NCBI GenBank assembly: GCA_900317945.1
Contig: ONIT01000014.1
Span: forward strand, 1 to 36,669
Source of the DNA: an uncultured Pseudomonadota bacterium
Lineage (GTDB): Bacteria; Pseudomonadota; Gammaproteobacteria; Enterobacterales; Succinivibrionaceae
Direction of reading: 5' to 3'
Length of the DNA: 36,669 nucleotides
In this document: positions 8,452 through 17,342 of the stretch, piece by piece
Layout of the letters: every line of letters begins with the position of its first letter
How positions within the stretch are numbered: position 1 is the stretch's first letter
Made by a program: the position numbers and the translations under genes
The notes under the pieces: generated by a model
Databases searched by the model: none
Seen by the model: the letters and a program-made list of their open reading frames with translations, nothing else
What the model was told of the DNA's origin: nothing

Positions 8452-11400
8452 TCTGGATTCCTCCTGTCTTTGCCGCAAGCTTCTTGGCGTGAGCCTCTCT
8501 TACCTGCTTGGGGATGTATTTGGTGCAGTAGCGCATGACGAACACGAAGAATACCGGGACGAACACTATCGCAAGAAGCGTTGCGCTCAGCATTCCGCCG
8601 ATAACGCAGATTCCGATCTCATTCTGGCTGTTCGAGCCTGCGCCTGAGCTGAGGGCAAGCGGGAGCACACCGAAGATGAAGGCGAGCGAGGTCATCAGGA
8701 TCGGGCGGAGTCTTATCCTTGCGGCCTTTACAACCGCGTCGGTAAGCTTGGCGCCGCTGTCATAGATGTCCTTCGCGAACTCGACTATCAGTATTGCGTT
8801 CTTCGCGGAAAGTCCGATGGTGGTCAGCAGTCCTACCTGGAAGTACACGTCGTTGTATACCGAGTGGATGTTCGGGTTGACGAACTGCGCCCACCACTGG
8901 GTAATCATGGCTGCGATAACCGATCCGCAGACTCCGAGTGGCACAACCAGCATTACCGCGAACGGGATGCTCCAGCTCTCATAGAGGGCGGCAAGGCTCA
9001 GGAACACGACGACGAGGGAGATGGCGTACAGGAACGGAGCCTGATCGCCAGACTGCTTCTCCTGGAACGAGGTGCCGGTCCACTCAACCTCATAGCCGTT
9101 CGGGAGCTGCTTGGCGAGGCGGACGATCTCATCCATTGCCTCACCGGTGGAGTGTCCGGTCTTCGGCTGTCCGGTGATCTCGACTGCCGGGAAGGCGTTG
9201 AAGCGCTCGAGACGCGGCGAGCCGTAGGTCCATTCCTTGGTGGCGAAGGCGCTGAACGGAACCATCTCGCCCTTGGTGTTGGGAACGTACCACTTGTTGA
9301 GGTCAAGCTCTCTTGATCTGAACTGCTTGTCGGCCTGGACCATTACCTTCTTTACCCTGCCGCGGTCAACGAAGTCATCAGTGTAGGACGAGCCCCACGC
9401 GGTTGACATGGTGCTGTTGATTGCCGATGCTGTTACGCCGAGCGCCGCAGCCTTCTGGTAGTCGGTGTTGATCCTGAGCTGAGGGGTATCGTCAAGTCCG
9501 TTGGCGCGGACGTTCTCGATGATCTCGCTGTTCCTGGAGGCGGCAAGGATCTTGTTTCTTGCCTTGATGAGCTCCTCGTGGCCGTATCCGCCGCGGTCCT
9601 CAAGGAACATGTCGAAGCCCTGCGCGGTTCCGAGCTCAGGTATTGCCGGAATATTGAAGCAGTAAGCGAGAGCGTCCCTGACAGCGCCGAGCTTCGGGGA
9701 GGTCTCCTTGATGAGGTTGTATACGGTCTTCTCGTAGCCCTCACGCTCTGACCAGTCCTTGAGCTTGACGAAGAACATGGAGTTGTTCTGTCCGACGCCG
9801 GAGAATGACCAGCCGATGACGGCCAGGACCTGCTCGATGACGTCCTCGTGTCCCTCGCGCATCAGGTCGGTCACCATGCCGGCAATTTTCCTGTTCTGCT
9901 CAATGGTGCCGCCGGCGGGCAGGGTGATCATGGTGAACATGGTGCCCTGGTCCTCCTCGGGGAGGAAGGATGAGGGAAGCTTCATGAAGCCCCAGACCAG
10001 CACTGCGCAGATGACCGCGTAGTAGAGGAAGTACCTCGGCAGGTGGTGAACGACCTCCCTGACGTGGTTCTCGTATGACTCGGTCATCCAGGTGAAGAAC
10101 CTGTTGAAGAGATTGAAGACAGGCGAGAGCAGGATATCGGTGATCTTCTCGAAGGCCTTCCTGAGGGCGCCCTTCTTCCTCTTCTCGATGAGCCTCGGAT
10201 CGGCAGCCTCCTCCTCAGCCTCCTCTATTGCGGCAAGCTCCTCATCCTTCTTGCCCCTGAGCATGCTCGCGCAGAGCGAGGGGGTAAGGGTAAGCGCGAT
10301 GAATACCGAGAGCGCCATCGCGGAGACGATGGTTATGGAGAACTGGCGGTAGATGACACCGGTCGAGCCGCCGAAGAAGGCCATCGGGATGAACACAGCG
10401 GAGAGCACCATGGCGATGCCGATGAGGGCGCCGGTGATCTCGTTCATCGACTTGATGGTGGCCTCGCGCCCCGTAAGGTTCTCGGTCGTCATGACTCGCT
10501 CGACGTTCTCGACGACGACTATCGCGTCATCGACCAGGAGTCCTATCGCGAGCACCAGTCCGAACATGGTGAGGGTGTTGATGGAGAATCCTGCGGCATA
10601 CATTATCGCGAACGTTCCGAGCAGCACGACAGGCACCGCTATGGTCGGAATGATCGTGGCGCGCAGGTTCTGCAGGAACAGGTACATGATGATGAATACG
10701 AGGATGATTGCCTCATAGAGCGTATGGGTAACCGAGTTGATCGACACGGTGATGAACGGTGTCGTGTCGAACGGGTAGACGATTGCCATTCCGTCAGGGA
10801 GGGCCTTCTCGAACTCGGCCATCTTGGCGCGCACCAGCCTTGAGGTCTGCAGCGCGTTGGCGCCGGTGCTGAGCATTATGCCGAGGCCGGATGCGTTCTT
10901 GTGGTCAACGAAGGCGGTAGTCGAGTACTGCTCGATTCCCATCTCGACGCGGGCAACATCCTTGAGCCTGATGATGTGTCCGTCAGCGTCGCCGCGGAGG
11001 ACGATGTTCCGGAACTGCTCAGGCGTGTTGAGACGCGACTGTCCGACGATGGTGAAGTTGTACTTCTGCGCCTCGACTGAGGGCGCGCCGCCGAGGGCGC
11101 CGTAGGTTACCTGGGCGTTCTGCGCCTTGATGGCCGCGTTGACCTCGTCGGTCGAGATGCCGTAGAGGCTCAGCTTGTCCGGGTTGAGCCAGACTCTCAT
11201 CGAGTACTGTCCGCCGAACACGATGATGTCGCCGATGCCGTCAAGACGGGAAATCGGCTCCTTGAAGTTCGAGACCACGTAGTCCGCAAGGTCGCCAGAC
11301 TCGTACTTGTTGTTCGGGGAGATGAGCGCAACGGCCATCAGGAATGAGGAAGTGGACTTTTGCACGGTGATTCCGTACTGCTGCACTTCCTGAGGCAGCT

Positions 11401-11752
11401 GGGTCGTGGCCTGCTGCAGCTTGTTCTGCACCTGGACCTGGGCGATATCAGGATCGGTTCCGGCCTCGAAGGTGATGGTCACATGCGCGCCGCCGTCGCT
11501 GTCAGACTCCGAGTTCATGTACATGTAGCCGTCAAGGCCGGTCATGTTCTGCTCGATAATCTGGGTGACGGTGTTTGACACGGTCTCGGCCGATGCTCCC
11601 GAGTAGGTAGCTCTGATACTTACTGAAGGAGGCGCGATGGTCGGGTACATGCTCACGGGCAGTCCCGAAATTGCGAGAGCTCCTGCCATCATGATGACGA
11701 TGGCGATAACCCATGCGAAAATCGGCCTGTTTATAAAGAATTTAGATAGCAT
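8444..11752 (-). CDS. acrB: RND multidrug efflux pump, inner-membrane subunit (HAE1/AcrB family)
   Basis: This proton-driven inner-membrane pump works with the adjacent adaptor and channel. The protein is 1102 residues, longer than E. coli AcrB (1049). It starts MLSKFFINRPIFAWVIAI and shows the RND plan of two six-helix bundles and two large periplasmic loops. LVDDAIVVVENVER carries the paired Asp residues of the proton relay, and FFGGSTGVIYRQF follows. The extra length is mostly in the central cytoplasmic loop, where a highly charged segment (KKDEELAAIEEAEEEAADPR and following) is about 30 residues longer than in E. coli. It begins 17 bases after the adaptor stop. Substrates are unknown. Confidence 0.95.
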   Translation of the reverse strand: MLSKFFINRPIFAWVIAIVIMMAGALAISGLPVSMYPTIAPPSVSIRATYSGASAETVSNTVTQIIEQNMTGLDGYMYMNSESDSDGGAHVTITFEAGTDPDIAQVQVQNKLQQATTQLPQEVQQYGITVQKSTSSFLMAVALISPNNKYESGDLADYVVSNFKEPISRLDGIGDIIVFGGQYSMRVWLNPDKLSLYGISTDEVNAAIKAQNAQVTYGALGGAPSVEAQKYNFTIVGQSRLNTPEQFRNIVLRGDADGHIIRLKDVARVEMGIEQYSTTAFVDHKNASGLGIMLSTGANALQTSRLVRAKMAEFEKALPDGMAIVYPFDTTPFITVSINSVTHTLYEAIILVFIIMYLFLQNLRATIIPTIAVPVVLLGTFAIMYAAGFSINTLTMFGLVLAIGLLVDDAIVVVENVERVMTTENLTGREATIKSMNEITGALIGIAMVLSAVFIPMAFFGGSTGVIYRQFSITIVSAMALSVFIALTLTPSLCASMLRGKKDEELAAIEEAEEEAADPRLIEKRKKGALRKAFEKITDILLSPVFNLFNRFFTWMTESYENHVREVVHHLPRYFLYYAVICAVLVWGFMKLPSSFLPEEDQGTMFTMITLPAGGTIEQNRKIAGMVTDLMREGHEDVIEQVLAVIGWSFSGVGQNNSMFFVKLKDWSEREGYEKTVYNLIKETSPKLGAVRDALAYCFNIPAIPELGTAQGFDMFLEDRGGYGHEELIKARNKILAASRNSEIIENVRANGLDDTPQLRINTDYQKAAALGVTASAINSTMSTAWGSSYTDDFVDRGRVKKVMVQADKQFRSRELDLNKWYVPNTKGEMVPFSAFATKEWTYGSPRLERFNAFPAVEITGQPKTGHSTGEAMDEIVRLAKQLPNGYEVEWTGTSFQEKQSGDQAPFLYAISLVVVFLSLAALYESWSIPFAVMLVVPLGVCGSVIAAMITQWWAQFVNPNIHSVYNDVYFQVGLLTTIGLSAKNAILIVEFAKDIYDSGAKLTDAVVKAARIRLRPILMTSLAFIFGVLPLALSSGAGSNSQNEIGICVIGGMLSATLLAIVFVPVFFVFVMRYCTKYIPKQVREAHAKKLAAKTGGIQNV

Positions 11753-11769
11753 CTGCTTTGCCTGCTTCC

Positions 11770-13029
11770 TTACTTTGAAGCCTTTTCACTGCCGGCCTTG
11801 GCTCCATCAGCTGCGGCTGCGTTGAGAAGAGCGGGATCGTCATCGGTTCCGGTAAAGTCAATCTTGAACTCCTGCTTCTCAGGCTTTACCGGAGTTCCGG
11901 GCTGCAGGAACAGCTGGAGCTTCTGGATATTGTCGATGGCTACAAGATCCCCTGCCTTGAGGCCGCTCGTTACCACGTAGGCGTTGCCGTACTCGCGTCC
12001 GAGGGTAACGGGAACTGAATAGTACTTGTCGCCCTCCTCGATGCGGTATACGGAAACCTCTCCCTTGTTGCCCCTGATGGCGGCAACCTGGGGGATGAGT
12101 ACCGCGTCGTCAATCTCGCCCTGCACGAGCCTTGCCCTCATGAACATTCCGGGAAGCAGGAGCCCGTCCTTGTTGTCAACGGTGGCGCGGACGGTTACCA
12201 TGCCGGTGCTCTTGTTGACGTCAACGCCGGTGAAGTCCAGGTAGCCGGGGACAGGGTAGAGAGCGCCGTCCTCGAAGTAAATCTGGATTGCCGCGCGGTT
12301 CTTGCTGTCAAGCTTGATCTTGCCTGCCTTGACGGCCTGCTTGAAGTTCCTTAGGTCAACGTCCGACTGACCGAGATCAACATACATGGGATCGATCTGC
12401 TGGATGATTGCGAGCGCTGAGCCCTGGTTTGCGGTGACCAGCGCTCCCTCGGTTACGGAGGACTTGCCGATGATGCCGGAAATAGGAGCGTAGACCCTGG
12501 TGTACTCAAGGTTGATCTTGGCGTTCTTGAGTGCTGCCTTCGCTGAAAGAACCTGGGCTGCGGCTGCCTTCTCCGCAGCGACTGCGTCATCGAGGTCCTG
12601 CTCGCTGATGGCCTTGGAGTCAATGAGCTTCTTGTAGCGCTCGGCGCGTGCCTTTGCCGAATACTCATTTGCCTCGGCCTGCGCGAGTGCTGCCTTTGCG
12701 GAGTCTACTGCGGCCTCATAGGTCCTGGGGTCGATCTGATAGAGCTGCGTTCCCTTCTTGACGAATGATCCTTCGGTGAACATGCGCTTCTGGATTATTC
12801 CGGAAACCTGGGGACGTACCTCTGACTCCTTGTAGGCGCTGGTGCGTCCGGTAATCGTTGAGACGTCAGGCACATCAGCGGTTATGGCCGCTATGCAGCC
12901 GACGGGAAGGAGCTGCTGGGCCTGCTGGGCAGGAGCTTCGGATTTCTTTCCGAACAGATCGCAGCCGGTTACTGACACTGCTGCGGCCGCAGCGAGGATC
13001 AGCACGCCGAGTTTGGAAATTTTCATCAT
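11770..13029 (-). CDS. acrA: RND efflux periplasmic adaptor lipoprotein (AcrA/MexA family)
   Basis: This membrane-fusion protein links the pump to the outer-membrane channel. The protein has 419 residues with a signal peptide and lipobox VTGC (Cys about 23). The order is a biotinyl-lipoyl half (RPQVSGIIQKRMFTEGSFVK), an Ala/Glu-rich coiled coil (about 110-170), the second lipoyl half (YAPISGIIGKSSVTEGALV), beta-barrel and membrane-proximal domains. The Met at 13029 is followed directly by a second Met; an AAGG lies about 10 bases upstream of the first. It is the first gene of the minus-strand operon and is divergent from an AcrR-like repressor with a palindromic operator between. Confidence 0.95.
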   Translation of the reverse strand: MMKISKLGVLILAAAAAVSVTGCDLFGKKSEAPAQQAQQLLPVGCIAAITADVPDVSTITGRTSAYKESEVRPQVSGIIQKRMFTEGSFVKKGTQLYQIDPRTYEAAVDSAKAALAQAEANEYSAKARAERYKKLIDSKAISEQDLDDAVAAEKAAAAQVLSAKAALKNAKINLEYTRVYAPISGIIGKSSVTEGALVTANQGSALAIIQQIDPMYVDLGQSDVDLRNFKQAVKAGKIKLDSKNRAAIQIYFEDGALYPVPGYLDFTGVDVNKSTGMVTVRATVDNKDGLLLPGMFMRARLVQGEIDDAVLIPQVAAIRGNKGEVSVYRIEEGDKYYSVPVTLGREYGNAYVVTSGLKAGDLVAIDNIQKLQLFLQPGTPVKPEKQEFKIDFTGTDDDPALLNAAAADGAKAGSEKASK

Positions 13030-13052
13030 GGGAACAAGACCTTCAGTTTATT

Positions 13053-13070
13053 ACATCCATTAATGTATGT
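13053..13070 (+). promoter_or_regulatory. palindromic operator, likely bound by the AcrR-like repressor
   Basis: ACATCCATTAATGTATGT is an 18-bp palindrome with one mismatched pair (13057/13066). Its half-sites TACATcCATT and AATGTATGT match those of the known E. coli AcrR operator (TACATACATT and AATGTATGTA), but here they abut instead of being separated by four bases. The site is centred about 32 bases upstream of acrA. A possible minus-strand -10 (TATAAC, 13075-13080) lies beside it, so binding could block the operon promoter. Confidence 0.7.
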
Positions 13071-13290
13071 TTGTGTTATAGTGTGATTGTAAACGATCCG
13101 CGTTTTTTTTGTAATAGCTTTCACGTTTATTTAAAGAGCATTTTATCTGCGTGTTACTTACAGGATAACGGATTGCGCCTCAGTCCTGACGTGAAGTGTC
13201 TGATTAGGCACCAATGCGGAGCTGAAAGGCAGCGAAGGTGCCTCCGGAAACGGAATAGGCAGTTCCTTACTATAAGAATCAGATGGCAGC

Positions 13291-13926
13291 ATGGCAAGAA
13301 GAACCAAGGAACAGTCGGAACAGACCAGAAAGACACTGATCGATACCTCCTTCAGGCTGTTCTGTGAAAGAGGATACTCCAAGACAACGCTCGAGGAGAT
13401 CGCGGCCGCGTCAGGAGTCACCAGGGGCGCGCTCTACTGGCATTTCAAGGGCAAGGAGGACATTCTTGTCACCATCTTCAATGAGCAGACCAAATGGCTG
13501 ACTGACGAGCTAAGCAGTACTGTTCCTGATGGCATGACCATGTCACAGGCGATAAAGGGCTTCATCCTGAAGTTCATAGGGCCGGAGGGCGGGGCCGGTA
13601 CGACAGCCGTCAGGGACCGCTTCGGCGTACTGTGCGTAACCATGCTTTTTTCCCACAAAATCGCGCCGCAGCTCGTCTATGAGATGCTCGCAGGAATTGA
13701 CAGGCGCCTCTGCGAGAGGCTATCCGAGCTTATCAGGCGCGGGCAGGCAAGCGGCGAGTTCTCCTCTCACATAAACCCGGCTGATGCCGCGAAGTTCATC
13801 AAGCTCTCCATCGACGGGTTCATCATCAACCGGCTCGGGAATTCCATTGCAGGCAAGAAATTCGGGATGGATCCCGAATCGATTGCCGGCATGGTCATAG
13901 GCAGCCTGAAAGGCCCTGCCCCGTGA
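13291..13926 (+). CDS. acrR: TetR/AcrR-family transcriptional repressor
   Basis: The protein has 211 residues. The N-terminal helix-turn-helix (about residues 10-55) includes TLEEIAAASGVTRGALYWHF, a strong match to AcrR. The C-terminal ligand-binding and dimerization half includes FGVLCVTMLFSHKIAP and LSIDGFIINRLGNS. Members of this family repress an adjacent efflux operon and are released by pump substrates. It is divergent from the RND operon, with 261 bases between, and the AcrR-like palindrome there supports local control. The ATG 13291 has no clear ribosome site. The symbol is assigned by family and context. Confidence 0.88.
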   Translation: MARRTKEQSEQTRKTLIDTSFRLFCERGYSKTTLEEIAAASGVTRGALYWHFKGKEDILVTIFNEQTKWLTDELSSTVPDGMTMSQAIKGFILKFIGPEGGAGTTAVRDRFGVLCVTMLFSHKIAPQLVYEMLAGIDRRLCERLSELIRRGQASGEFSSHINPADAAKFIKLSIDGFIINRLGNSIAGKKFGMDPESIAGMVIGSLKGPAP

Positions 13927-14198
13927 AAAAATCATCCTGACTGAACGCGGCGGGCAGCGTCAGCGCTCCATTGCAGCCGCCGGGCTTGCGGTCTTATTGG
14001 CTGCTCTCTGCTGTATCCGGCCGAATCAAGCCCCGCAGGATGGCAGATGTTCTGGAACCCAATGTCCGGCTGGAGTGTCTTTCAGGCGGCGTGATTCTGA
14101 GGCTTCTTTCCTCATCGGCTGCCTGGAAGACGCCGAAGCCGTGCTGCGGTATGGCGGCTTCTCTGCCGGCAGCCAGGCAGGGCTGTCCTCTGTAGTTT
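13927..14198. other. intergenic gap without recognised feature
   Basis: This region separates the AcrR-like gene from the convergent hydrolase. I see no credible gene, RNA or strong terminator. Short open frames here have no start signals or recognisable composition. Confidence 0.5.
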
Positions 14199-15041
14199 TC
14201 ACTCCTTTTTCCTTAAGCTCCCGAGCTCCCCGGCAAGAAATTCAGCGGCGGAATCAACTGCCTCTCTGAGATTCTGCGTGTACGAGTGATTGAGTCCCGG
14301 AAGCAGCACGAGCTCGCTTCCCGCTATGGACTCATGCACCCGCTTCGCGCAGGAGACCGGCACCAGGCTGTCGCCGGTTCCCTGGATGATGCGGACGGGA
14401 CCCCTGTAGGCACCTGCCGTTTCGTAAAAAGGCAGCGTCATTGCTGTCCTGAGGTATTCACGGCCGACAGGGTGGCCAAGCGCCATTATGCGATCGGGAA
14501 GATTCGATGGATCGAACCTTGCCTCAAACCATCTGCCGTTCCGTATCTCATCCTGCAGCATTGCGGCCGGGGAGAGCAGAACGGCTGCCCTGATCTTCCC
14601 GTTCCCGAGCTCGCCTGCGAGCATGGCTGCTACAACTCCTCCCTGGGAGTGTCCGGCAACTGCAACACCGGTGACTCCGGGAAGCGACGCAGCGTAGGAG
14701 AGTGCCTTTTTCGCATCCTCTGTCTCGTTAGGGATGGTCATGTCCTCAAAGCGCCCCTCGCTTTCACCGTGCCCGTTGAAGTCGAAGCGGAGCGAGGCGA
14801 TGCCGCGCGCCTCAAGCTCATCGGCAAGGCCCCTGATGACGAAATCATCCTTTGACGAGGTGAATCCGTGAAGGAGCAGCACCACCGGATAGCTTTTAAG
14901 TCCGGCTGGATACTGCACTGCCGCGGAGAGCATGCCGTGGTCCCCTTCAAATCTTACATTCTCCGTCCTGGCCGATGCCGCTCCGGCTGCCAGGGCGGCT
15001 GCCAGCAGCGTGCCCTTCAGGGCCGTGCCGATTCTGCTCAT
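14199..15041 (-). CDS. secreted alpha/beta hydrolase (esterase/peptidase-like)
   Basis: The protein has 280 residues with a signal peptide (MSRIGTALKG, then LLAAALAAGAASA). The fold motifs are VVLLLHGFTSSKDDF (oxyanion region), AVAGHSQGGVVAAML (nucleophile Ser in GxSxG), GTGDSLVPV (acid Asp) and GLNHSYTQN (catalytic His). It resembles the cinnamoyl-esterase/YjfP type of small hydrolases, but the substrate cannot be assigned. The start 15041 is chosen for GGAGAG a few bases upstream and because it begins at the signal peptide; an in-frame ATG eight codons earlier lacks these. It is monocistronic and convergent with acrR. Confidence 0.85.
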   Translation of the reverse strand: MSRIGTALKGTLLAAALAAGAASARTENVRFEGDHGMLSAAVQYPAGLKSYPVVLLLHGFTSSKDDFVIRGLADELEARGIASLRFDFNGHGESEGRFEDMTIPNETEDAKKALSYAASLPGVTGVAVAGHSQGGVVAAMLAGELGNGKIRAAVLLSPAAMLQDEIRNGRWFEARFDPSNLPDRIMALGHPVGREYLRTAMTLPFYETAGAYRGPVRIIQGTGDSLVPVSCAKRVHESIAGSELVLLPGLNHSYTQNLREAVDSAAEFLAGELGSLRKKE

Positions 15042-15419
15042 GTTTTTCTCTCCGCTTCTCTTCATCTCTGAATGCTTTCAGTTTACTCCCATGACAGAGG
15101 CAGTGACTCTCAGGTGTTTTGCCGCCATGGCAGATGAGCATGGCGTAACCCGTGCGGCTTTTCTGGCGCTGCCGCCAAAGCATGGTGCTTACAGATTCGT
15201 GCGCGGTTTTTCTTGAGGCGGCACGCCAGCGCCGCAATCAGCTGCATCTCGCAAGAGGCACAAGCGCATGCGAGCCGGAGGTGATCCTGAGTGATTCAGG
15301 GAGCGGCCGGAGCATGTGCCGGGCCGCACCCGTTTGCGGACTGTCTGTGCGTCAGCGCCGGAAACAGCATCCCAGCTCCAAGGTATGGCGGCCTGAAGCC
15401 AGGTGTCCTTTCTTTTCAC
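15042..15419. other. 378-base non-coding gap
   Basis: No gene, RNA, repeat or strong terminator was recognised on either strand. It holds the divergent upstream regions of the hydrolase (minus) and of the next gene (plus). Overlapping open frames here lack start signals. Confidence 0.45.
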
Positions 15420-15448
15420 TTTCTACCAAGGTGCAGATAATCTATAAT
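15420..15448 (+). promoter_or_regulatory. candidate promoter for the 15487 gene
   Basis: A consensus -10 TATAAT (15443-15448) is preceded by a poor -35 TTTCTA (15420-15425) at 17-bp spacing. It lies about 39 bases before the start codon in an A/T-richer patch. Confidence 0.5.
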
Positions 15449-15486
15449 TATGCACTGATGTCAGTAAAAGCTGGAGCAGTGCTGCA

Positions 15487-16263
15487 ATGCAGGAAATCAT
15501 GCAGGATAACAAATTTGCCATCCCGGTTGAGCTTATCGGAAAGTTTTACCAGGAGAACCGTGAGGAGTCCGTGCGCTTCCTCAACACTGCCGCTGACTTT
15601 CTGCACCGCAACCCGGAGGCTTTCGGCGAGCAGTCTGCCCCCTATGTAGATTTCCTCTACTCTCTCTGGATGACGAACGTAATCGACGAGATCGCGGCCG
15701 GAAGGCTCTTCATCTCCGAGGAGACACTCAACCGCATGGCCTCGTCCCTCATCACCGGGTACAACGTCAAGTTCGTTGACATCAACTGCTACGGGAGCGG
15801 AGTGCTTGATCTTGAGGTCGAGCATGCGATGATCGGAAAGTTTCTGCTGAGCGGCAGGATCCTCTCATGGCGCCACAACAGCTCCGAGTCGCAGGCAGTA
15901 ATCTCCGTGGACAGCATCCGCTCCTCCGGCGCGGATCACGGCATCGGGAAGCTTTTCGCCAACGTGACCATGTCGGTAATCTCAGGATTCCTCTCCAGCT
16001 TCCTCAACCGTGTCATCAGGGGAGTGAAGCTTTCCTACTCATCAAATGTCCTTACCCTCGACTTCTCCGGGCTTATCCGCAGCTCGGCATTCGGCAGAAA
16101 GCAGATCGGAGGCCATCCTCTCAGTGACTATTTCACTGTTGAAGGAGCGAAGGTTGTCGAGAAGGGCATTGAGCTCAGCGTAGGGCTCAACCGCGCCATA
16201 GTTCCTTTTCTCCGGTCTGAAAGCGCGCCGGAGGACGCCGATTTTTCCGATTCAAACCATTAG
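15487..16263 (+). CDS. uncharacterised protein, 258 aa
   Basis: I do not recognise this protein. It has no signal peptide or obvious membrane helix. The N-terminal third looks helical (LIGKFYQENREESVRFLNTA, then DFLHRNPEAFGEQ). The C-terminal two-thirds alternates hydrophobic and polar residues like a beta-rich domain (VKFVDINCYGSGVLDLEVEH, VISVDSIRSSGADHG, VKLSYSSNVLTLDFSG). A weakly amphipathic stretch SVISGFLSSFLNRVIRGV lies near residue 165. GGAG (15473-15476) lies about 10 bases before ATG 15487; an in-frame ATG at 15499 is an alternative. Codon use matches the neighbours. A lipoprotein gene follows 54 bases later, so the two may be one operon. The function is not assigned. Confidence 0.75.
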   Translation: MQEIMQDNKFAIPVELIGKFYQENREESVRFLNTAADFLHRNPEAFGEQSAPYVDFLYSLWMTNVIDEIAAGRLFISEETLNRMASSLITGYNVKFVDINCYGSGVLDLEVEHAMIGKFLLSGRILSWRHNSSESQAVISVDSIRSSGADHGIGKLFANVTMSVISGFLSSFLNRVIRGVKLSYSSNVLTLDFSGLIRSSAFGRKQIGGHPLSDYFTVEGAKVVEKGIELSVGLNRAIVPFLRSESAPEDADFSDSNH

Positions 16264-16317
16264 CTCTGCGCCATGCCGCCGGCTGCAGAGGCCGTTTACA
16301 CCCTGGAGAAACTGTTT

Positions 16318-17013
16318 ATGATCAAGAATTTCAGAAAGACAGCTGTTCTGACGCTCATTGCCGCGTCGCTCTCTCTCCTCGGCGGCTGCATAGCCGTCCA
16401 TCCGGACGGAACCAGGGCAAGCGCAACGGAAGTCGCTGAGTTCGAGAACAGCCTGAAGAGAAGCGAGGCTCAGTCAGAGTCATCATTTGTACCGCAGGGC
16501 GAGTTCTCGGCGCTTCCTACCGGACAGACCTCAATGATCGTCAGATCCATCAAGGAGGGCAACGAGAACACCTTCAATGCGGTGCTGAAGAGCCCCAATG
16601 ACTTCACTCCTCCTGTGCTCATGGCCCTTGCCGACAGGATCTACGAGATGGGGGACTACCGCGCCGCCATGTTCTGGTTCTACACCGCGCAGCTCAGGGC
16701 CCGCTCTGACGCCAACAAGTCGCTCGATCCGTCAGTCAAGGACGGCGTTACCGGGCTTTCCATGCAGTTCGGGCAGAGGATAGGCGAGTACGCGAAGTCA
16801 CACCTTGCGGAACTCCATGAGGCGATGGCGCTGGTCCTGGAGTGGGACGGCATGTCGAAGCGCCGCTATGAGCCGCGCTGGGTCGCGATCCTCGGCAATG
16901 ACGCGAAGACCGAGACGCGCATCAGGTTCCGTCCGGAGAGCGAGTGGAAGAAGATCGACACTGACACCAGGGACGGGTTCGAGAAGGGATACCGCGCCAT
17001 GACCGCAAACTAG
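16318..17013 (+). CDS. uncharacterised lipoprotein, 231 aa
   Basis: This is a predicted membrane-anchored lipoprotein: a basic start (MIKNFRK), a hydrophobic core and lipobox LGGC with Cys about 24. The mature part begins IAVHPDGTRA. The middle (about 90-140) has helix-pair character like a TPR or Sel1 repeat (LADRIYEMGDYRAAMFWFYT), but only one clear unit is visible. The C-terminus is rich in Arg, Trp and Glu. GGAG about 10 bases upstream supports ATG 16318; an in-frame ATG at 16273 would destroy the signal peptide. It follows the unidentified 15487 gene at a short distance. The function is not assigned. Confidence 0.75.
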   Translation: MIKNFRKTAVLTLIAASLSLLGGCIAVHPDGTRASATEVAEFENSLKRSEAQSESSFVPQGEFSALPTGQTSMIVRSIKEGNENTFNAVLKSPNDFTPPVLMALADRIYEMGDYRAAMFWFYTAQLRARSDANKSLDPSVKDGVTGLSMQFGQRIGEYAKSHLAELHEAMALVLEWDGMSKRRYEPRWVAILGNDAKTETRIRFRPESEWKKIDTDTRDGFEKGYRAMTAN

Positions 17014-17059
17014 CGGGTATTTTTCAGGATCACCCGCTTTCACAGCCAAAGGAGTTCAG

Positions 17060-17317
17060 GTGTCATTTACAGCAGCCGTTATCCTGCTTGCCGTCAACTT
17101 TGCGGTCATGCTCCTTTACGGGGCTGACAAGCTGAAGGCCCAGCGCGGGATGTGGCGCATACCCGAGAGTGTTCTCATAACCGCCGCAGTTTTCGGCGTG
17201 TTTGGCGCCGCTGCCGGCATGCTGGTGTTCCATCACAAGACCAGGAAGCTCAAGTTCAGGATAGCGATTCCTGTCATCATGATTTCCGAGATAATCCTCC
17301 TCGCGGCTTTTGTCTGA
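17060..17317 (+). CDS. DUF1294 family small membrane protein
   Basis: The protein has 85 residues with three probable membrane helices. The family hallmarks are YGADKLKAQRGMWRIPESVL followed by FGAAAGMLVFHHKTRKLKF. The family function is unknown. The start is GTG 17060 with AAAGGAG five bases upstream, a strong ribosome site. It lies 46 bases after the lipoprotein gene on the same strand and converges with the interrupted ATPase gene 25 bases away. Confidence 0.88.
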   Translation: MSFTAAVILLAVNFAVMLLYGADKLKAQRGMWRIPESVLITAAVFGVFGAAAGMLVFHHKTRKLKFRIAIPVIMISEIILLAAFV

Positions 17318-17342
17318 AAATCCGGACATTCAGTCTCAACAC

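Noticed and set aside
14199-15041. Convergent open frames inside the hydrolase (plus strand, up to 189 codons)
   Set aside because: They are shadows of the hydrolase gene, which has signal peptide, catalytic motifs and a ribosome site.
15152-15649. Open frame of 165 codons between the hydrolase and the 15487 gene
   Set aside because: It overlaps the well-supported 15487 gene in another frame and has unnatural composition rich in Ser/Arg/Cys.
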